From an uncultured Acidimicrobiaceae bacterium (GTDB taxonomy: Bacteria > Actinomycetota > Acidimicrobiia > Spongiisociales > UBA5794), in NCBI GenBank assembly GCA_947258985.1, contig CAMYKI010000025.1, positions 1 through 63,947 of the forward strand: a stretch of DNA of 63,947 nt. Reading direction: 5' to 3'. Below are positions 35,018 to 43,266 of the stretch, in pieces. A model generated the notes under the pieces. It was given only the letters and a program-made list of their open reading frames with translations. It ran no database searches and was not told the origin of the DNA. Made by a program: the position numbers and the translations under genes. How positions within the stretch are numbered: the first letter of the stretch is position 1; each line of letters opens with the position of its first letter.

Positions 35018-37294
35018 ATGTCATTGACTCAGTTGCTCGAGACTCCGCCGTTGGCGGCAACGGTGATCGATGCTGCACGGATTGCGCATGAGCTCTATGG
35101 CTTGGTCGGGGAAGCTGTGCAGTTGCCGGGGGAGCGGGACTGCAACTTCCGGGTGATCGCCGAGAGCGGGCCCTTCATGCTCAAGATCGGCAATCCGGCT
35201 GAGTCATTGTCGTCGCTCGACATGCAGCAGCGGGCGCTCCTCCATATTCGCCGCTGGGACCCAGGTCTGCCCGTCGCTCAGCCTGAGGAGACCCTGCAGG
35301 GAGCATTGGTTGGATCGGCCACTATTGGGGGCACGACGGCAGGGGTGACGCTTTCGTCGTTTCTCGATGGAAGTCCGCTGGAAGACACCGAGGCGTCGCC
35401 GCAGTTGCGGGCAAGCACGGTCGACATGCTGGCTTCCGTAGATCTCGCGTTGCGGACGTTCAATCACCCGGCGCTCGACCGGCCCCTGGCATGGGATCTG
35501 CGGATGTTGACCCAGCTCGGGCCCCAGCTCGACTACCTCGATGGCGCCACACATGAATACGCCGCAGCCTGGCTGCGTCACTTCGAAAGCCACGTATCTC
35601 CGCGCCTCCGACGAATGAGCACGCAGGCGGTTCACAACGATTTCAACCCGGCCAATCTGCTGGTCGACGCCGCCGGCGAGGGCCGCATCTGCGGGATTCT
35701 CGACTTTGGTGACATGACCCTAGGAACCCGTGTCGGAGATCTGGCCGTCGCCGCTGCCTACCAGTGCCTCGGGGAGGACGATCTCGCCGGGATCCTGGTT
35801 GCGGCGGCGCACCAATACAACCGGCGGCTGCCGCTGCCCACGGATGATCTGGAGCTCCTGCCGGATCTGGCCATCAGCCGTCTCGTCCAATCGCTCATCA
35901 TCTCGGCGTGGCGGGCCGGCCTTCATCCCGACAACCGCGACTACATCCTCATCCACGCCGAGCCGGTGGGGAAGGCACTCAGTCGACTGACAGCGCTGGA
36001 TCTCGACGCTCTGCGGCACGAGGTCGTTGCAGCCTGTCAGCCGGTGCGTCGTGCACCCCCGGGCACGGAAGAGGCGCAGCAACTGCGGCGTGCCCGGCTC
36101 GCCCCCGGGCTTCGCTTGACCTATCGCACGCCGCTTCACGCCGCGTCGGCAGAATCCGTGTGGATTACCGACCGCAACGGTGTCCGCCATCTCGACGCCT
36201 ACAACAACGTTGCGCATGTTGGGCACGGGCACCTGGAAGTCGTTGCCGCCATGACGGCTCAGGCCGCCCGGCTCAACACGAACACCCGGTATCTCGTGGA
36301 CGAGGTCAACGAGTACGCCGATCGCCTTGCCACGATGCTGCCCGATCCCCTGGACACGGTCTTTTTCGCCAACTCCGGGAGCGAAGCCAACGATCTCGCC
36401 TGGCGCATCGCCCGCACCGTCACCGGGCGACGAGGGATCATCGTCACCGAGCATGCCTACCACGGTTCGACCTCCCTCACCATGGCCACCTCACCCGAAG
36501 AGTTGGGCATCGAGAACATCGAGCCCTGGGTAGCGACCATCGTGCCCCCAAAGCGAAACGCTGCCGTGGCCGACTCAGTTGCGGCGGCCTTCGAGCGTCT
36601 GGCTCGCGGGGGTGTCCAGCCCGCCGCCTTCGCTTGCGACACCGTGTTCTCCAGCGACGGAATCCACGATCTTGCGCCCGGATATCTCGCATTGGTTTAC
36701 GCCGCGGTGCGGGAGGACGGCGGGCTTTGCATCGCGGATGAGGTTCAGGCCGGGTTGGGACGAGTCGGGCAGAGGATGTGGGGCTTCGCCGCCGATACGG
36801 TGGTGCCCGACATCGTGACTCTGGGAAAACCCCTCGGCAACGGCCATCCGATGGCCGCGGTCGTCACCACCTCCGCAATTGCGGAGGACTTCGCTAACGA
36901 CGGGTACTACTTCTCAACCTTCGCCGGGAACCCGGTCTCGGCGGCAGTGGGGAATGCGGTTCTCGACGTCATGGAGCGCGAGCAATTACCCATCCAAGCC
37001 GAGGTGATCGGTCGATACCTCCGTGAGGGAATAGGTGAGCTGGCGCTGCGGCACGAGATCATCAGTGAGGTTCGTGGCCCCGGACTGTTTATCGGCGTAG
37101 AACTCGTCGGTAATGGCGCCGCGGCAACTTCTGTCGCTGAGAGGGTCCAGAACAACATGAGGGAGCGACAAGTTCTCATCGGTAGGACCGGGCCCGCAGG
37201 CAACGTACTGAAGATCAGGCCGCCGCTCGTGTTCGCCGAAGAGCATTCGGATCTGCTGCTGAAGACCCTCGAAGACGTCCTCGAGAACCTCTAG
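35018..37294 (+). CDS. Aminoglycoside/choline-kinase-type domain fused to class III aminotransferase (phospho-lyase type)
   Basis: 758 residues. The N-terminal 330 residues form an APH-fold kinase with H206-N-D-F-N-P-A-N and I-L-D-F-G-D-M, as in hydroxylysine/ethanolamine kinases. Residues about 350-758 are a class III PLP enzyme: F-F-A-N-S-G-S-E-A-N-D-L, I-A-D-E-V-Q-A-G and the PLP lysine K604 in T-L-G-K-P-L-G-N-G-H-P. In animals hydroxylysine kinase and phosphohydroxylysine phospho-lyase are separate neighbours in one pathway; here kinase and lyase are joined, implying substrate passage. The predicted reaction is phosphorylation of an amino alcohol, then elimination of phosphate and ammonia. 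The exact substrate is unknown. It shares a CTAG stop overlap with the SH3 gene. Confidence 0.85.
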   Translation: MSLTQLLETPPLAATVIDAARIAHELYGLVGEAVQLPGERDCNFRVIAESGPFMLKIGNPAESLSSLDMQQRALLHIRRWDPGLPVAQPEETLQGALVGSATIGGTTAGVTLSSFLDGSPLEDTEASPQLRASTVDMLASVDLALRTFNHPALDRPLAWDLRMLTQLGPQLDYLDGATHEYAAAWLRHFESHVSPRLRRMSTQAVHNDFNPANLLVDAAGEGRICGILDFGDMTLGTRVGDLAVAAAYQCLGEDDLAGILVAAAHQYNRRLPLPTDDLELLPDLAISRLVQSLIISAWRAGLHPDNRDYILIHAEPVGKALSRLTALDLDALRHEVVAACQPVRRAPPGTEEAQQLRRARLAPGLRLTYRTPLHAASAESVWITDRNGVRHLDAYNNVAHVGHGHLEVVAAMTAQAARLNTNTRYLVDEVNEYADRLATMLPDPLDTVFFANSGSEANDLAWRIARTVTGRRGIIVTEHAYHGSTSLTMATSPEELGIENIEPWVATIVPPKRNAAVADSVAAAFERLARGGVQPAAFACDTVFSSDGIHDLAPGYLALVYAAVREDGGLCIADEVQAGLGRVGQRMWGFAADTVVPDIVTLGKPLGNGHPMAAVVTTSAIAEDFANDGYYFSTFAGNPVSAAVGNAVLDVMEREQLPIQAEVIGRYLREGIGELALRHEIISEVRGPGLFIGVELVGNGAAATSVAERVQNNMRERQVLIGRTGPAGNVLKIRPPLVFAEEHSDLLLKTLEDVLENL

Positions 37295-37629
37295 GTCTCT
37301 TCGAACACCCGCGAAGGAATCCACCCTTCGGCCCGGTCGCTGTTGCGGCACCACCACCAACCGCTCGCATCGTCACGCTCCACAACCGCCACACCTTCAC
37401 CGGCTGCAACCGCCAACTCGGTGGTGTCGTAGGCCACTTCAACGAGGGCCGCCCCGTGATCAGAAGACAGGTTTCGTGCGGGTACCCAGCCGGAGCCGGC
37501 GGATGTTGTGACGAAGACAAATTCGGGCCAATCGGTGTCCCGGTCGCCCACGATCACGGGTTCGCCGACGTCCAACCGGATAGGCGGACGCTCCGGAATC
37601 TCATGTTTGGCAACGGTTCGAGCTCTCAT
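37291..37629 (-). CDS. Small protein with two SH3-like domains
   Basis: 112 residues. Two SH3-like units are visible: residues 15-55 (R-L-D-V-G-E-P-V-I-V-G-D-R ... G-W-V-P-A-R-N-L) and 63-110 (A-V-A-A-G-E-G-V-A-V-V-E-R-D-D-A-S-G-W-W-W-C-R ... E-G-W-I-P-S-R-V-F). No signal peptide, so probably cytoplasmic and protein binding. The start overlaps the stop of the membrane protein gene upstream as ATGA (37626-37629), so translation is coupled. Function unknown. Confidence 0.75.
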   Translation of the reverse strand: MRARTVAKHEIPERPPIRLDVGEPVIVGDRDTDWPEFVFVTTSAGSGWVPARNLSSDHGAALVEVAYDTTELAVAAGEGVAVVERDDASGWWWCRNSDRAEGWIPSRVFEET

Positions 37630-38627
37630 GGCGCGATTGGTTCCTCACTTGGTTTCTCGTCACTCGTCGGCAGCAGTGGGGCCTCCGTGCGCAGGAACAG
37701 GAAGAAACACCACGTCGCTACAGCTGAGAGCATATGCCAGATGGCGTGAGCCTGGATCAGCGAGTCGGGTCGGCACCATGAGTGATCTGCGGTTCCGGTG
37801 AGCCAAATGGCGTATGCGATCAGGAACGAGGCGACCCCTGCCCAGAACCACGGTGTGTAGCGTCGTCGGCCCGGCGGGGCATGGTTTGCGAGCAATCCGG
37901 GGAGCCAGAAGAGGAACACCCACCAGTACTCGCCGGGATTCTCCAGCATCGTCAGCGGCGTGATGCCGAATGCCGCGGCCACGAGGAATCCGACGAACCC
38001 GGATGCCCAGCGCATCGTCGGCGACCACCAGCGGTACAGCGCCTCCGAGATGATCCACAGCGGGATCGATGCCTCGAACAACTCGAATCCGATACCCAGG
38101 TCCGGGGCAATGAACCAGTAGCCGAGTGCATAGGCAGTGACAACCGCTGCGTAGGTGACGAAGAGTCTGCGGTCCCGCCACCTGGCCATGACCGAGAGGT
38201 TGAGAAGCCAGGGGATCGAGATGTACGCCACCATCGAGACGTTGTCGATCCAGGCGCCGAAGAATGTGTGGGTCCCATGCATCACCATCGATCCCGGGCC
38301 GAGGAAGACCGCGGCCGATGCGTACAGGATCGAGATCGGAGTGTTGCCGATGAAGCGGTTTACCGGGGTACGTTTGATGACGGTGTCCCGGGCAAGCATC
38401 CAGAACATGAGAAGACCGGCGACGACAAACCCAAGGTTGCCGAGGGTGTTGACCGGCTCCCGGAGAAACCCTCCGCTTACTCGTTCGCACCACCGCGAGA
38501 CCTCGCCGACGGCCTGCTCATTGTCGGCAGGTGTACCCCAACCATCGTGGCCGAACGCGACGGCGGCAACGACGAATAGCGCCAGCAGTCCCAGCGTTGC
38601 CAACATCGGTCGGTATGTCTGCTTCAC
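37626..38627 (-). CDS. Ceramidase-like (CREST superfamily) membrane protein
   Basis: 333 residues with about eight transmembrane helices. Family marks: E-P-V-N-T-L-G-N-L-G-F (about 58-67); S113-M-V-M-H117 with D128 in F-G-A-W-I-D-N, matching the S-x3-H ... D part of the CREST zinc site; and a late H-A-I-W-H (Hx3H) near residue 302. This is the alkaline ceramidase/PAQR-like hydrolase superfamily. Lipid amide hydrolysis in the membrane is inferred; a sphingolipid substrate in this organism is uncertain. Coupled to the SH3 gene by the ATGA overlap. Confidence 0.8.
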   Translation of the reverse strand: MKQTYRPMLATLGLLALFVVAAVAFGHDGWGTPADNEQAVGEVSRWCERVSGGFLREPVNTLGNLGFVVAGLLMFWMLARDTVIKRTPVNRFIGNTPISILYASAAVFLGPGSMVMHGTHTFFGAWIDNVSMVAYISIPWLLNLSVMARWRDRRLFVTYAAVVTAYALGYWFIAPDLGIGFELFEASIPLWIISEALYRWWSPTMRWASGFVGFLVAAAFGITPLTMLENPGEYWWVFLFWLPGLLANHAPPGRRRYTPWFWAGVASFLIAYAIWLTGTADHSWCRPDSLIQAHAIWHMLSAVATWCFFLFLRTEAPLLPTSDEKPSEEPIAP

Positions 38628-38693
38628 CCGATCACGCTATCGCACCCATCGTCAATGGACGGGGAGCATTACGATCACGCGTGAGGAGGCAGC

Positions 38694-39212
38694 ATGGGAT
38701 TGCAGCAAGATATCGGATACGTGGCGAGACGGCCCAACGCGGTGCAACGGGCCCTGCAGCGGCTTGTCGCAATCCCGGCGCTGTCCCCGATCTTGTCTCG
38801 ACTGGTGACACCGGTCGACCGCGCCCTACATCGGATGACCTCCGGCAGGGCCTCGGTCACAAGCGGAGCCATTGCTTTCCCCACCATTCTTCTGGCCACC
38901 ACCGGCGCCAGGACCGGCGAGGCCCGAAGTACTCCATTGGCGGCGATTCCCTGCGGCGATGACCTCGCCGTGATAGCCAGCAACGCTGGTTCCGGGAAGG
39001 TACCGGGGTGGGCCTTTAACCTGCGAGCGAACCCGACCGCCACGATCTCGTATGAGCAACGGGTGGCTGCCGTGGCCGTTCGGGAGGCCGAGGTCTCCGA
39101 GCACGACGAGATATTTGCGGCCGCCAACCGCATCTATCCGGGCTATGCGGGATACCGGGAGCGGGCGGACTACGAGATACCGGTATTCGTACTCACCAGC
39201 CGCCCCGACTGA
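38694..39212 (+). CDS. Deazaflavin (F420)-dependent nitroreductase family protein
   Basis: 172 residues of the DDN/F420H2-dependent reductase family (split beta-barrel). Core motifs are L-L-A-T-T-G-A-R-T-G-E-A-R-S-T-P-L, I-A-S-N-A-G-S-G-K-V-P-G-W-A-F-N-L and a late Y-x-x-Y-x-x-R/Y-E-I-P-V-F. A GGAGG Shine-Dalgarno supports the ATG. Members use F420H2 or bind other cofactors and lipids. Its presence suggests the host makes F420, consistent with Actinobacteria. Confidence 0.85.
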   Translation: MGLQQDIGYVARRPNAVQRALQRLVAIPALSPILSRLVTPVDRALHRMTSGRASVTSGAIAFPTILLATTGARTGEARSTPLAAIPCGDDLAVIASNAGSGKVPGWAFNLRANPTATISYEQRVAAVAVREAEVSEHDEIFAAANRIYPGYAGYRERADYEIPVFVLTSRPD

Positions 39213-39215
39213 GCC

Positions 39216-39264
39216 TTCTTGCGTAATCCGTGCCGGTATCCCGGCAGGATCTACGCCGGAACGG
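39216..39264. repeat. Dispersed palindromic repeat, copy B
   Basis: Starts TTCTTGCGTAATCC and continues through GTGCCGGTATCCCGGCAGG and ACGCCGGAACG. It matches the reverse complement of the 51,226 element over about 48 bp, then diverges. It lies between the convergent DDN-like gene (stop 39212) and the gene ending at 39311. Confidence 0.7.
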
Positions 39265-39310
39265 GTTTGGCGGGTTTGTGGGGTCGTCGTGTCCGGAACG
39301 ATACGACGGG

Positions 39311-40120
39311 TCAGGCGGCTGAGGGCCAGTTGAAATCGAGAGCAAAGAGGTACCCGTCCGAGAGATGGTTGAGGACCCTTCGGGCGGCCCGGAATCTGGT
39401 TGCCACGTCGGCAACGACGGGCGGAGCAGAACCGCCTTCGACGGCGCTTTCGTACCAGCGGCTCCCCAGCGACTCCAGGGCGTCCAACCCGGGTGACAGG
39501 CTGCCCCGGTCGCATAGTTGGAGAATCTCTTCGCTCGTCATGTCGATCGTGCCGCCGAGTTGTTCGGCCTCGGTCGGAGGCATCGAGCGCGGTCCGGCGT
39601 GGTCGGGGAACACCCCGCTCATGAACAGGCTCAGATCACCCAGCCGGCACATCAGTGTTGCCCGCTGGCTTGGCAGCGCCTGATCCACCCACATTGCCAT
39701 GTCGTTCAGGTCCAACGGATCTGCCGGTACGGGAACCGGAGCAGGCATGGCGAACGATTCGAGCAGCCTCACCAGGAAGAACATGCGGCTGGGGTCCTCG
39801 ATGAACTCCTGGAGCGGGGCTACGTCGAAAACCGGCAACCGCGACTGCGGGCCCGTCCAGTCGTTCACGAAGGTTGCGGTCCGCAGGTCTTTGGCCGCTG
39901 CATGGACCAGAACGGCAAACAGCAGAAACGGCGAGACAACGTTTGCGGGGTGAGCTTGGCGTCCCATGACACCGGAGAAGACGTCCTCGTCGGAAAGGAA
40001 GTCATGGATCGCCCAGGGCCGAGTCTTCAGATCCTCCGCCAGCTGGTCTGCATCACCACCCGTGATTGCTGCCAACGTCCGGAGATCTCTACCGCTAAGG
40101 CCATCCAGATACGACGCCAC
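39311..40120 (-). CDS. Conserved-looking hypothetical protein
   Basis: 269 residues from a GTG with AGGAG 8 bp upstream. The sequence is soluble, mostly helical and has no signal peptide. Recognisable stretches are D-V-F-S-G-V-M-G-R-Q-A, N-V-V-S-P-F-L-L-F-A-V-L-V-H-A-A-A, D-L-S-L-F-M-S-G-V-F-P-D and a C-terminal R-R-V-L-N-H-L-S-D-G-Y-L-F. I do not recognise a family. Coding is supported by clean length, start signal and position between a repeat and the CAP gene. Confidence 0.75.
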   Translation of the reverse strand: MASYLDGLSGRDLRTLAAITGGDADQLAEDLKTRPWAIHDFLSDEDVFSGVMGRQAHPANVVSPFLLFAVLVHAAAKDLRTATFVNDWTGPQSRLPVFDVAPLQEFIEDPSRMFFLVRLLESFAMPAPVPVPADPLDLNDMAMWVDQALPSQRATLMCRLGDLSLFMSGVFPDHAGPRSMPPTEAEQLGGTIDMTSEEILQLCDRGSLSPGLDALESLGSRWYESAVEGGSAPPVVADVATRFRAARRVLNHLSDGYLFALDFNWPSAA

Positions 40121-40189
40121 ATTTTTCTCCTAGCGAGTCGTACCCAGCCTGTCGGCGATGCTGCTGCCGACTTGAGGAGTCGTGAAGGC

Positions 40190-41236
40190 CTAGAGGCTCA
40201 TAGCCCTTGCGAGGAAGGCCGCCATCTGGCCCCTGGTCACGCGGGCGTAGGGGCAGAAGTTGGTGTTGGCTGGTGGGTTGCATCCGTGTGTGATGTCGGC
40301 TGCGGCGAGCCTCTCGATGTCGGCCTCGAACACGGAATTGTTGTCGTCCACGAATTCAGTACCGTTCGTCGCCGTCAGCGCAAGAGCTCGCACGATCATC
40401 GCCGCCATCTGCCCTCGGGTCAGGCTGTCGTCCGGGCAGTAGCGGGTGTTGGCTGGTGGGTTGCATCCGAGTGTGATGCCGGCCGCGGCGAGCTTCTCGA
40501 TGTCGGACTCGAATAGAGAGTCGTTGTCATCGATGAAGTCGACCCCGTTTGTGGCGGTGAGGTCGAGGGCTCGTACCAACATTGCCGCCATTTGCCCTCG
40601 GGTCAGGCTGTCGTCCGGGCAGAACATGTTGTTCATCGGCGGATTGCAGCCACTGGTGATCTCGGCTGCGGCGAGCTTCTCGATGTCCGCTTCAAAGACC
40701 GATCCGTCGTCGTCCCAGAACAAACCGTCACCGAAGGCCCCAGGGACGTTGTAGGTGCTCGAGTTGAAGAACAGTTCGGTCACCCAGGTGCCGCTGGGTC
40801 CCATGTAGACGCCAAGCGCGATGAAACGCACGTCCGAGCTGAGGAGGTTGGCCCGGTGCGGCGGCGAGTTCATGAACATGTCGTGCATTCCGGAGCAGCC
40901 GGGCAGGTTGGGGAGCGAATGCCATCCGACGTTCTCGCGCCACGTGCTGGTGCCGTCGGGAAGAATGGGATTGCGTTCGGAGGAGACCATGTGGCGCAGC
41001 GTTCCCTCGAGCCCGATCTTCTGGGAGAAGTCTCGAACCTCGTCGTTCAGGTCGTAGGCCATCTCGAGCGGTCCGACGCCGCTGGCTGCTCGGTCGCTGT
41101 TGATCAACTCGAGCAGGCACGACTCAAAACCCACCGGTGTCAGCGTGGCTCCTGCGGCGGTCGGTGCCGCAAGAGTGCCGGCGAGGAGCGCGATGGACAG
41201 AATCGAAGTGAATCGACGCATTGCGAGCGGGCGCAT
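40190..41236 (-). CDS. Secreted CAP/SCP-domain protein with three SLH-like repeats
   Basis: 348 residues from the ATG at 41236, chosen because GGAGG lies 6 bp upstream; a TTG 12 bp earlier overlaps that Shine-Dalgarno. The signal peptide ends near A-A-G-A (about 29). The CAP domain (about 32-165) has L-L-E-L-I-N-S-D-R-A-A-S-G, the G-W-H helix region, S-P-P-H-R-A-N-L-L and W-V-T-E-L-F-F. Three SLH-like repeats follow (about 175-348), each with GC ... CP cysteines. Bacterial CAP proteins are secreted and of mostly unknown activity; the repeats suggest surface retention. Confidence 0.88.
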   Translation of the reverse strand: MRPLAMRRFTSILSIALLAGTLAAPTAAGATLTPVGFESCLLELINSDRAASGVGPLEMAYDLNDEVRDFSQKIGLEGTLRHMVSSERNPILPDGTSTWRENVGWHSLPNLPGCSGMHDMFMNSPPHRANLLSSDVRFIALGVYMGPSGTWVTELFFNSSTYNVPGAFGDGLFWDDDGSVFEADIEKLAAAEITSGCNPPMNNMFCPDDSLTRGQMAAMLVRALDLTATNGVDFIDDNDSLFESDIEKLAAAGITLGCNPPANTRYCPDDSLTRGQMAAMIVRALALTATNGTEFVDDNNSVFEADIERLAAADITHGCNPPANTNFCPYARVTRGQMAAFLARAMSL

Positions 41237-41399
41237 TTGTGCCTCCAAGTCAAGACAACTGCCAAAATGCTACGGAGAGTTATCGGCAGAACCCCTTTTG
41301 GGCTGTAACGAATACTCAGAGTTGTCACAGATTCTTCACGAAACTGACATGTGGGTCTGGCAAAGTGCCGGCAACGGAATCTAGGAACGAGGCGGGATT

Positions 41400-41957
41400 A
41401 TGCGTGCAACAGCCCCAAATACCTGGCCCAGACGACGCCTGCACCTGCGATCGATCATCTCGGCCACGATGTCTATCGGCTGGGTCTGGGTGGCCGCTAC
41501 CGCCCTCATTCCGTACTTCCTCATCGGGCGAGGCAGGGGCAGCGGATCGATCGAAATGTTTGGTGTCGCTCGTACCGAGTGGCTCAGCTTTCACGTCTGG
41601 TCGAGCATCGCCATCGGGCTGCTCACCTTTGGCCATGTGCTCCTCAACCGGCGCGGGCTCACTCGGTCCTATCGCGTGGTTGCCGGCGCACCCACCCGGT
41701 CGGGAGCAAACCCGGGGGGCGCAGGGGCGGGTAAGCGGGGGCTCTCCTGGCTTGCGGCTGTGACGGTTCTAGTGGTTGCCGTGGGCGGAAGCTGGGCATA
41801 TGCCGCGGCATCCGGAGAGCCGGTCGGCGACGGGCGGCGTGGATCTGAGGCCGTACAGGATGTCGACGCCGATCGAAGCGCAGCTGCAGAGAATCAGCCC
41901 CGCTCTCCGGGGTCGGGGAATGGCTATCGAGGCGGCCGCGGTACCGGCAACGGTTGA
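41400..41957 (+). CDS. DUF4405/cytochrome b561-like small membrane protein
   Basis: 185 residues. Helix 1 is at about 20-43, helix 2 at about 62-83 with H-V-W-S-S-I-A-I-G-L-L-T-F-G-H-V (two His one turn pattern apart, possible haem ligands as in DUF4405) and helix 3 at about 115-135. The last 45 residues are Gly/Asp/Arg-rich and look unlike the rest; the in-frame TGA at 41955 is followed by a further open stretch in the same frame to 42236. Membrane redox role is inferred from the family. Confidence 0.7.
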   Translation: MRATAPNTWPRRRLHLRSIISATMSIGWVWVAATALIPYFLIGRGRGSGSIEMFGVARTEWLSFHVWSSIAIGLLTFGHVLLNRRGLTRSYRVVAGAPTRSGANPGGAGAGKRGLSWLAAVTVLVVAVGGSWAYAAASGEPVGDGRRGSEAVQDVDADRSAAAENQPRSPGSGNGYRGGRGTGNG

Positions 41958-42044
41958 TGTAGCCTCGCTCCCGAGGAACCGAGAACGTATTGGGAACGAG
42001 CCGAGAACTATCACACGGTCGAACTGGCATTCGACGGAACCAGG

Positions 42045-42236
42045 GTGATCTACAAGGACTGGTGGGATCCCGGCCACGATCCCAACCGTACGGTGGTGAC
42101 TGTGCCCGAGTTCCTCGGCGGCGCAATGCACGGCACCATTGCCCGGGAGCTGGGGCAGGCCGTCCTCGAAGAGGCGCTGGAGACCGTTGCACTGCTAACC
42201 ACCGGTGGCCCGGGGGTTGCCGAACCACCGGAATGA
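42045..42236 (+). CDS. Small ORF in frame with the DUF4405 gene
   Basis: 63 residues from a GTG. The frame is open from the TGA at 41957, and codons 41958-42044 also read as plausible protein (P-E-E-P-R-T-Y-W-E-R-A-E-N-Y-H-T-V-E-L-A-F-D-G-T-R). That suggests a longer protein whose true start is lost, or a C-terminal part of the upstream gene cut off by the stop. Content: W-W-D-P-G-H-D-P-N-R-T, then V-T-V-P-E-F-L-G-G-A-M-H-G-T-I-A. No family recognised. Confidence 0.45.
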   Translation: MIYKDWWDPGHDPNRTVVTVPEFLGGAMHGTIARELGQAVLEEALETVALLTTGGPGVAEPPE

Positions 42237-42239
42237 AGC

Positions 42240-42296
42240 CACCTGCTGGTGTCGGCGTCACCTACTGGTGTCCGCGTCACCTATTGGTGTCGGCGC
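42240..42296. repeat. Three 19-bp tandem repeats
   Basis: Units at 42240, 42259 and 42278 (CACCTnYTGGTGTCsGCGT pattern) differ by 1-3 bases. The third unit forms the last codons and stop of the STAS-like gene on the minus strand, so the array looks like duplication of that gene's 3' end. Confidence 0.8.
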
Positions 42297-42652
42297 AGGA
42301 AGGCGAGGGCCTCCTCCTCGTCTTCGAAGACCCGGAAGGGAACAACCAGATCGTCGATGAGATCGGGGAACCGGCCAAGAGCCTTTTCGGAAGTTGGGTT
42401 GACCAAGACGGCAGCCGCCAGGCAGACGCTCTCAACAGTCGAAATGAACCTTGCCCACGAGGAGGGATCACCGCGGGGCCAGTCGCGGGCGTCGAAGAGG
42501 ATGGGCACCCTCCTGGCGTCGGTGAGATTACGCACGTGCTGCATGTTTTCGTCAACGGATTGCGCCGTACTCGCCACGCCGCGAGACACGTAGTGAACGA
42601 TGTCGCCCTCGTCCAGCCAGATCCGTGCAGACGCTGTCTCCTCAATCTCCAT
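42281..42652 (-). CDS. SpoIIAA/STAS-like small protein
   Basis: 123 residues from the ATG at 42652; the frame is open further upstream but there it is antisense to the thioesterase gene. The pattern I-W-L-D-E-G-D-I-V-H-Y-V, then V-P-I-L-F-D-A-R-D-W, then A-V-L-V-N-P-T-S-E-K and F-R-V-F-E-D-E-E-E-A-L-A-F-L matches SpoIIAA-like or DUF7793-type STAS-fold proteins. The conserved phospho-Ser of classic anti-anti-sigma factors is not evident. Probably cytoplasmic; role unknown. Confidence 0.7.
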   Translation of the reverse strand: MEIEETASARIWLDEGDIVHYVSRGVASTAQSVDENMQHVRNLTDARRVPILFDARDWPRGDPSSWARFISTVESVCLAAAVLVNPTSEKALGRFPDLIDDLVVPFRVFEDEEEALAFLRRHQ

Positions 42653-42690
42653 TCGCCGAAGATAGCGAAGATGCTGTCGCGGGCACGGGA

Positions 42691-43149
42691 TTAGCCGCCG
42701 AGGACCCTCACCATTACTGCTCGCCCTGTCGCGGTTACCTCGCCTCCACCCCGGAGTTCTGTGGTGACTATGACCTTGCGTTCGCCGATCTCCTGGGCCT
42801 GCCCGGTCAGTTGCAGTGGCCCGATCGGAGTCGGTGCGATGTAGTCGACTTCGAGTCGAGCCGTTACAAAGCGAGGCGATGGAACGGTGCCGACAATCAT
42901 CCCGTTCTCCCGCATCCAGAAGATCGCCGCCGAGCCCGCGGAATGGCAGTCGATGACGCTGGCGATGATCCCGCCGTAGGCGGACTCGCCGCCGCCGGTG
43001 TGATAGGGAGCGGGCGAGTATTCGGTGCAGGCTGTCTCCCCGGCCTGGTATGTCTTGAACCGGTAGCCGGATGTGTTGTGTCGCCCGCAGCCGAAGCAAT
43101 GGGAGAAATCATCCGGGTAGGTGTCCTGGACTGCAATGTGGTCGGTCAT
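42691..43149 (-). CDS. PaaI-type hotdog-fold thioesterase
   Basis: 152 residues. It starts with C-F-G-C-G, seen in several PaaI-like thioesterases, then G-G-G-E-S-A-Y-G-G-I-I-A-S-V-I-D-C-H, the hot-dog central helix with the catalytic acidic residue position, and V-T-A-R-L-E-V-D-Y-I-A-P-T-P-I. Hydrolyses acyl-CoA or acyl-ACP thioesters in the cytoplasm; substrate unknown. It lies 38 bp upstream of the STAS-like gene on the same strand. Confidence 0.85.
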   Translation of the reverse strand: MTDHIAVQDTYPDDFSHCFGCGRHNTSGYRFKTYQAGETACTEYSPAPYHTGGGESAYGGIIASVIDCHSAGSAAIFWMRENGMIVGTVPSPRFVTARLEVDYIAPTPIGPLQLTGQAQEIGERKVIVTTELRGGGEVTATGRAVMVRVLGG

Positions 43150-43266
43150 GGCGTCATGTTGCCACGTCCCGAAGAGTTGCCGGCGGCAGTGACATACGGC
43201 CCTAGCGGAATGTGATCCCGTTGACGCACGCTTGAAAGTGGCATCCCCGTACCGGAGGACTCACCA

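Noticed and set aside
41955-41957. TGA as a selenocysteine codon in the DUF4405 gene
   Set aside because: No selenoprotein family match, and no clear bacterial SECIS hairpin directly after the TGA.
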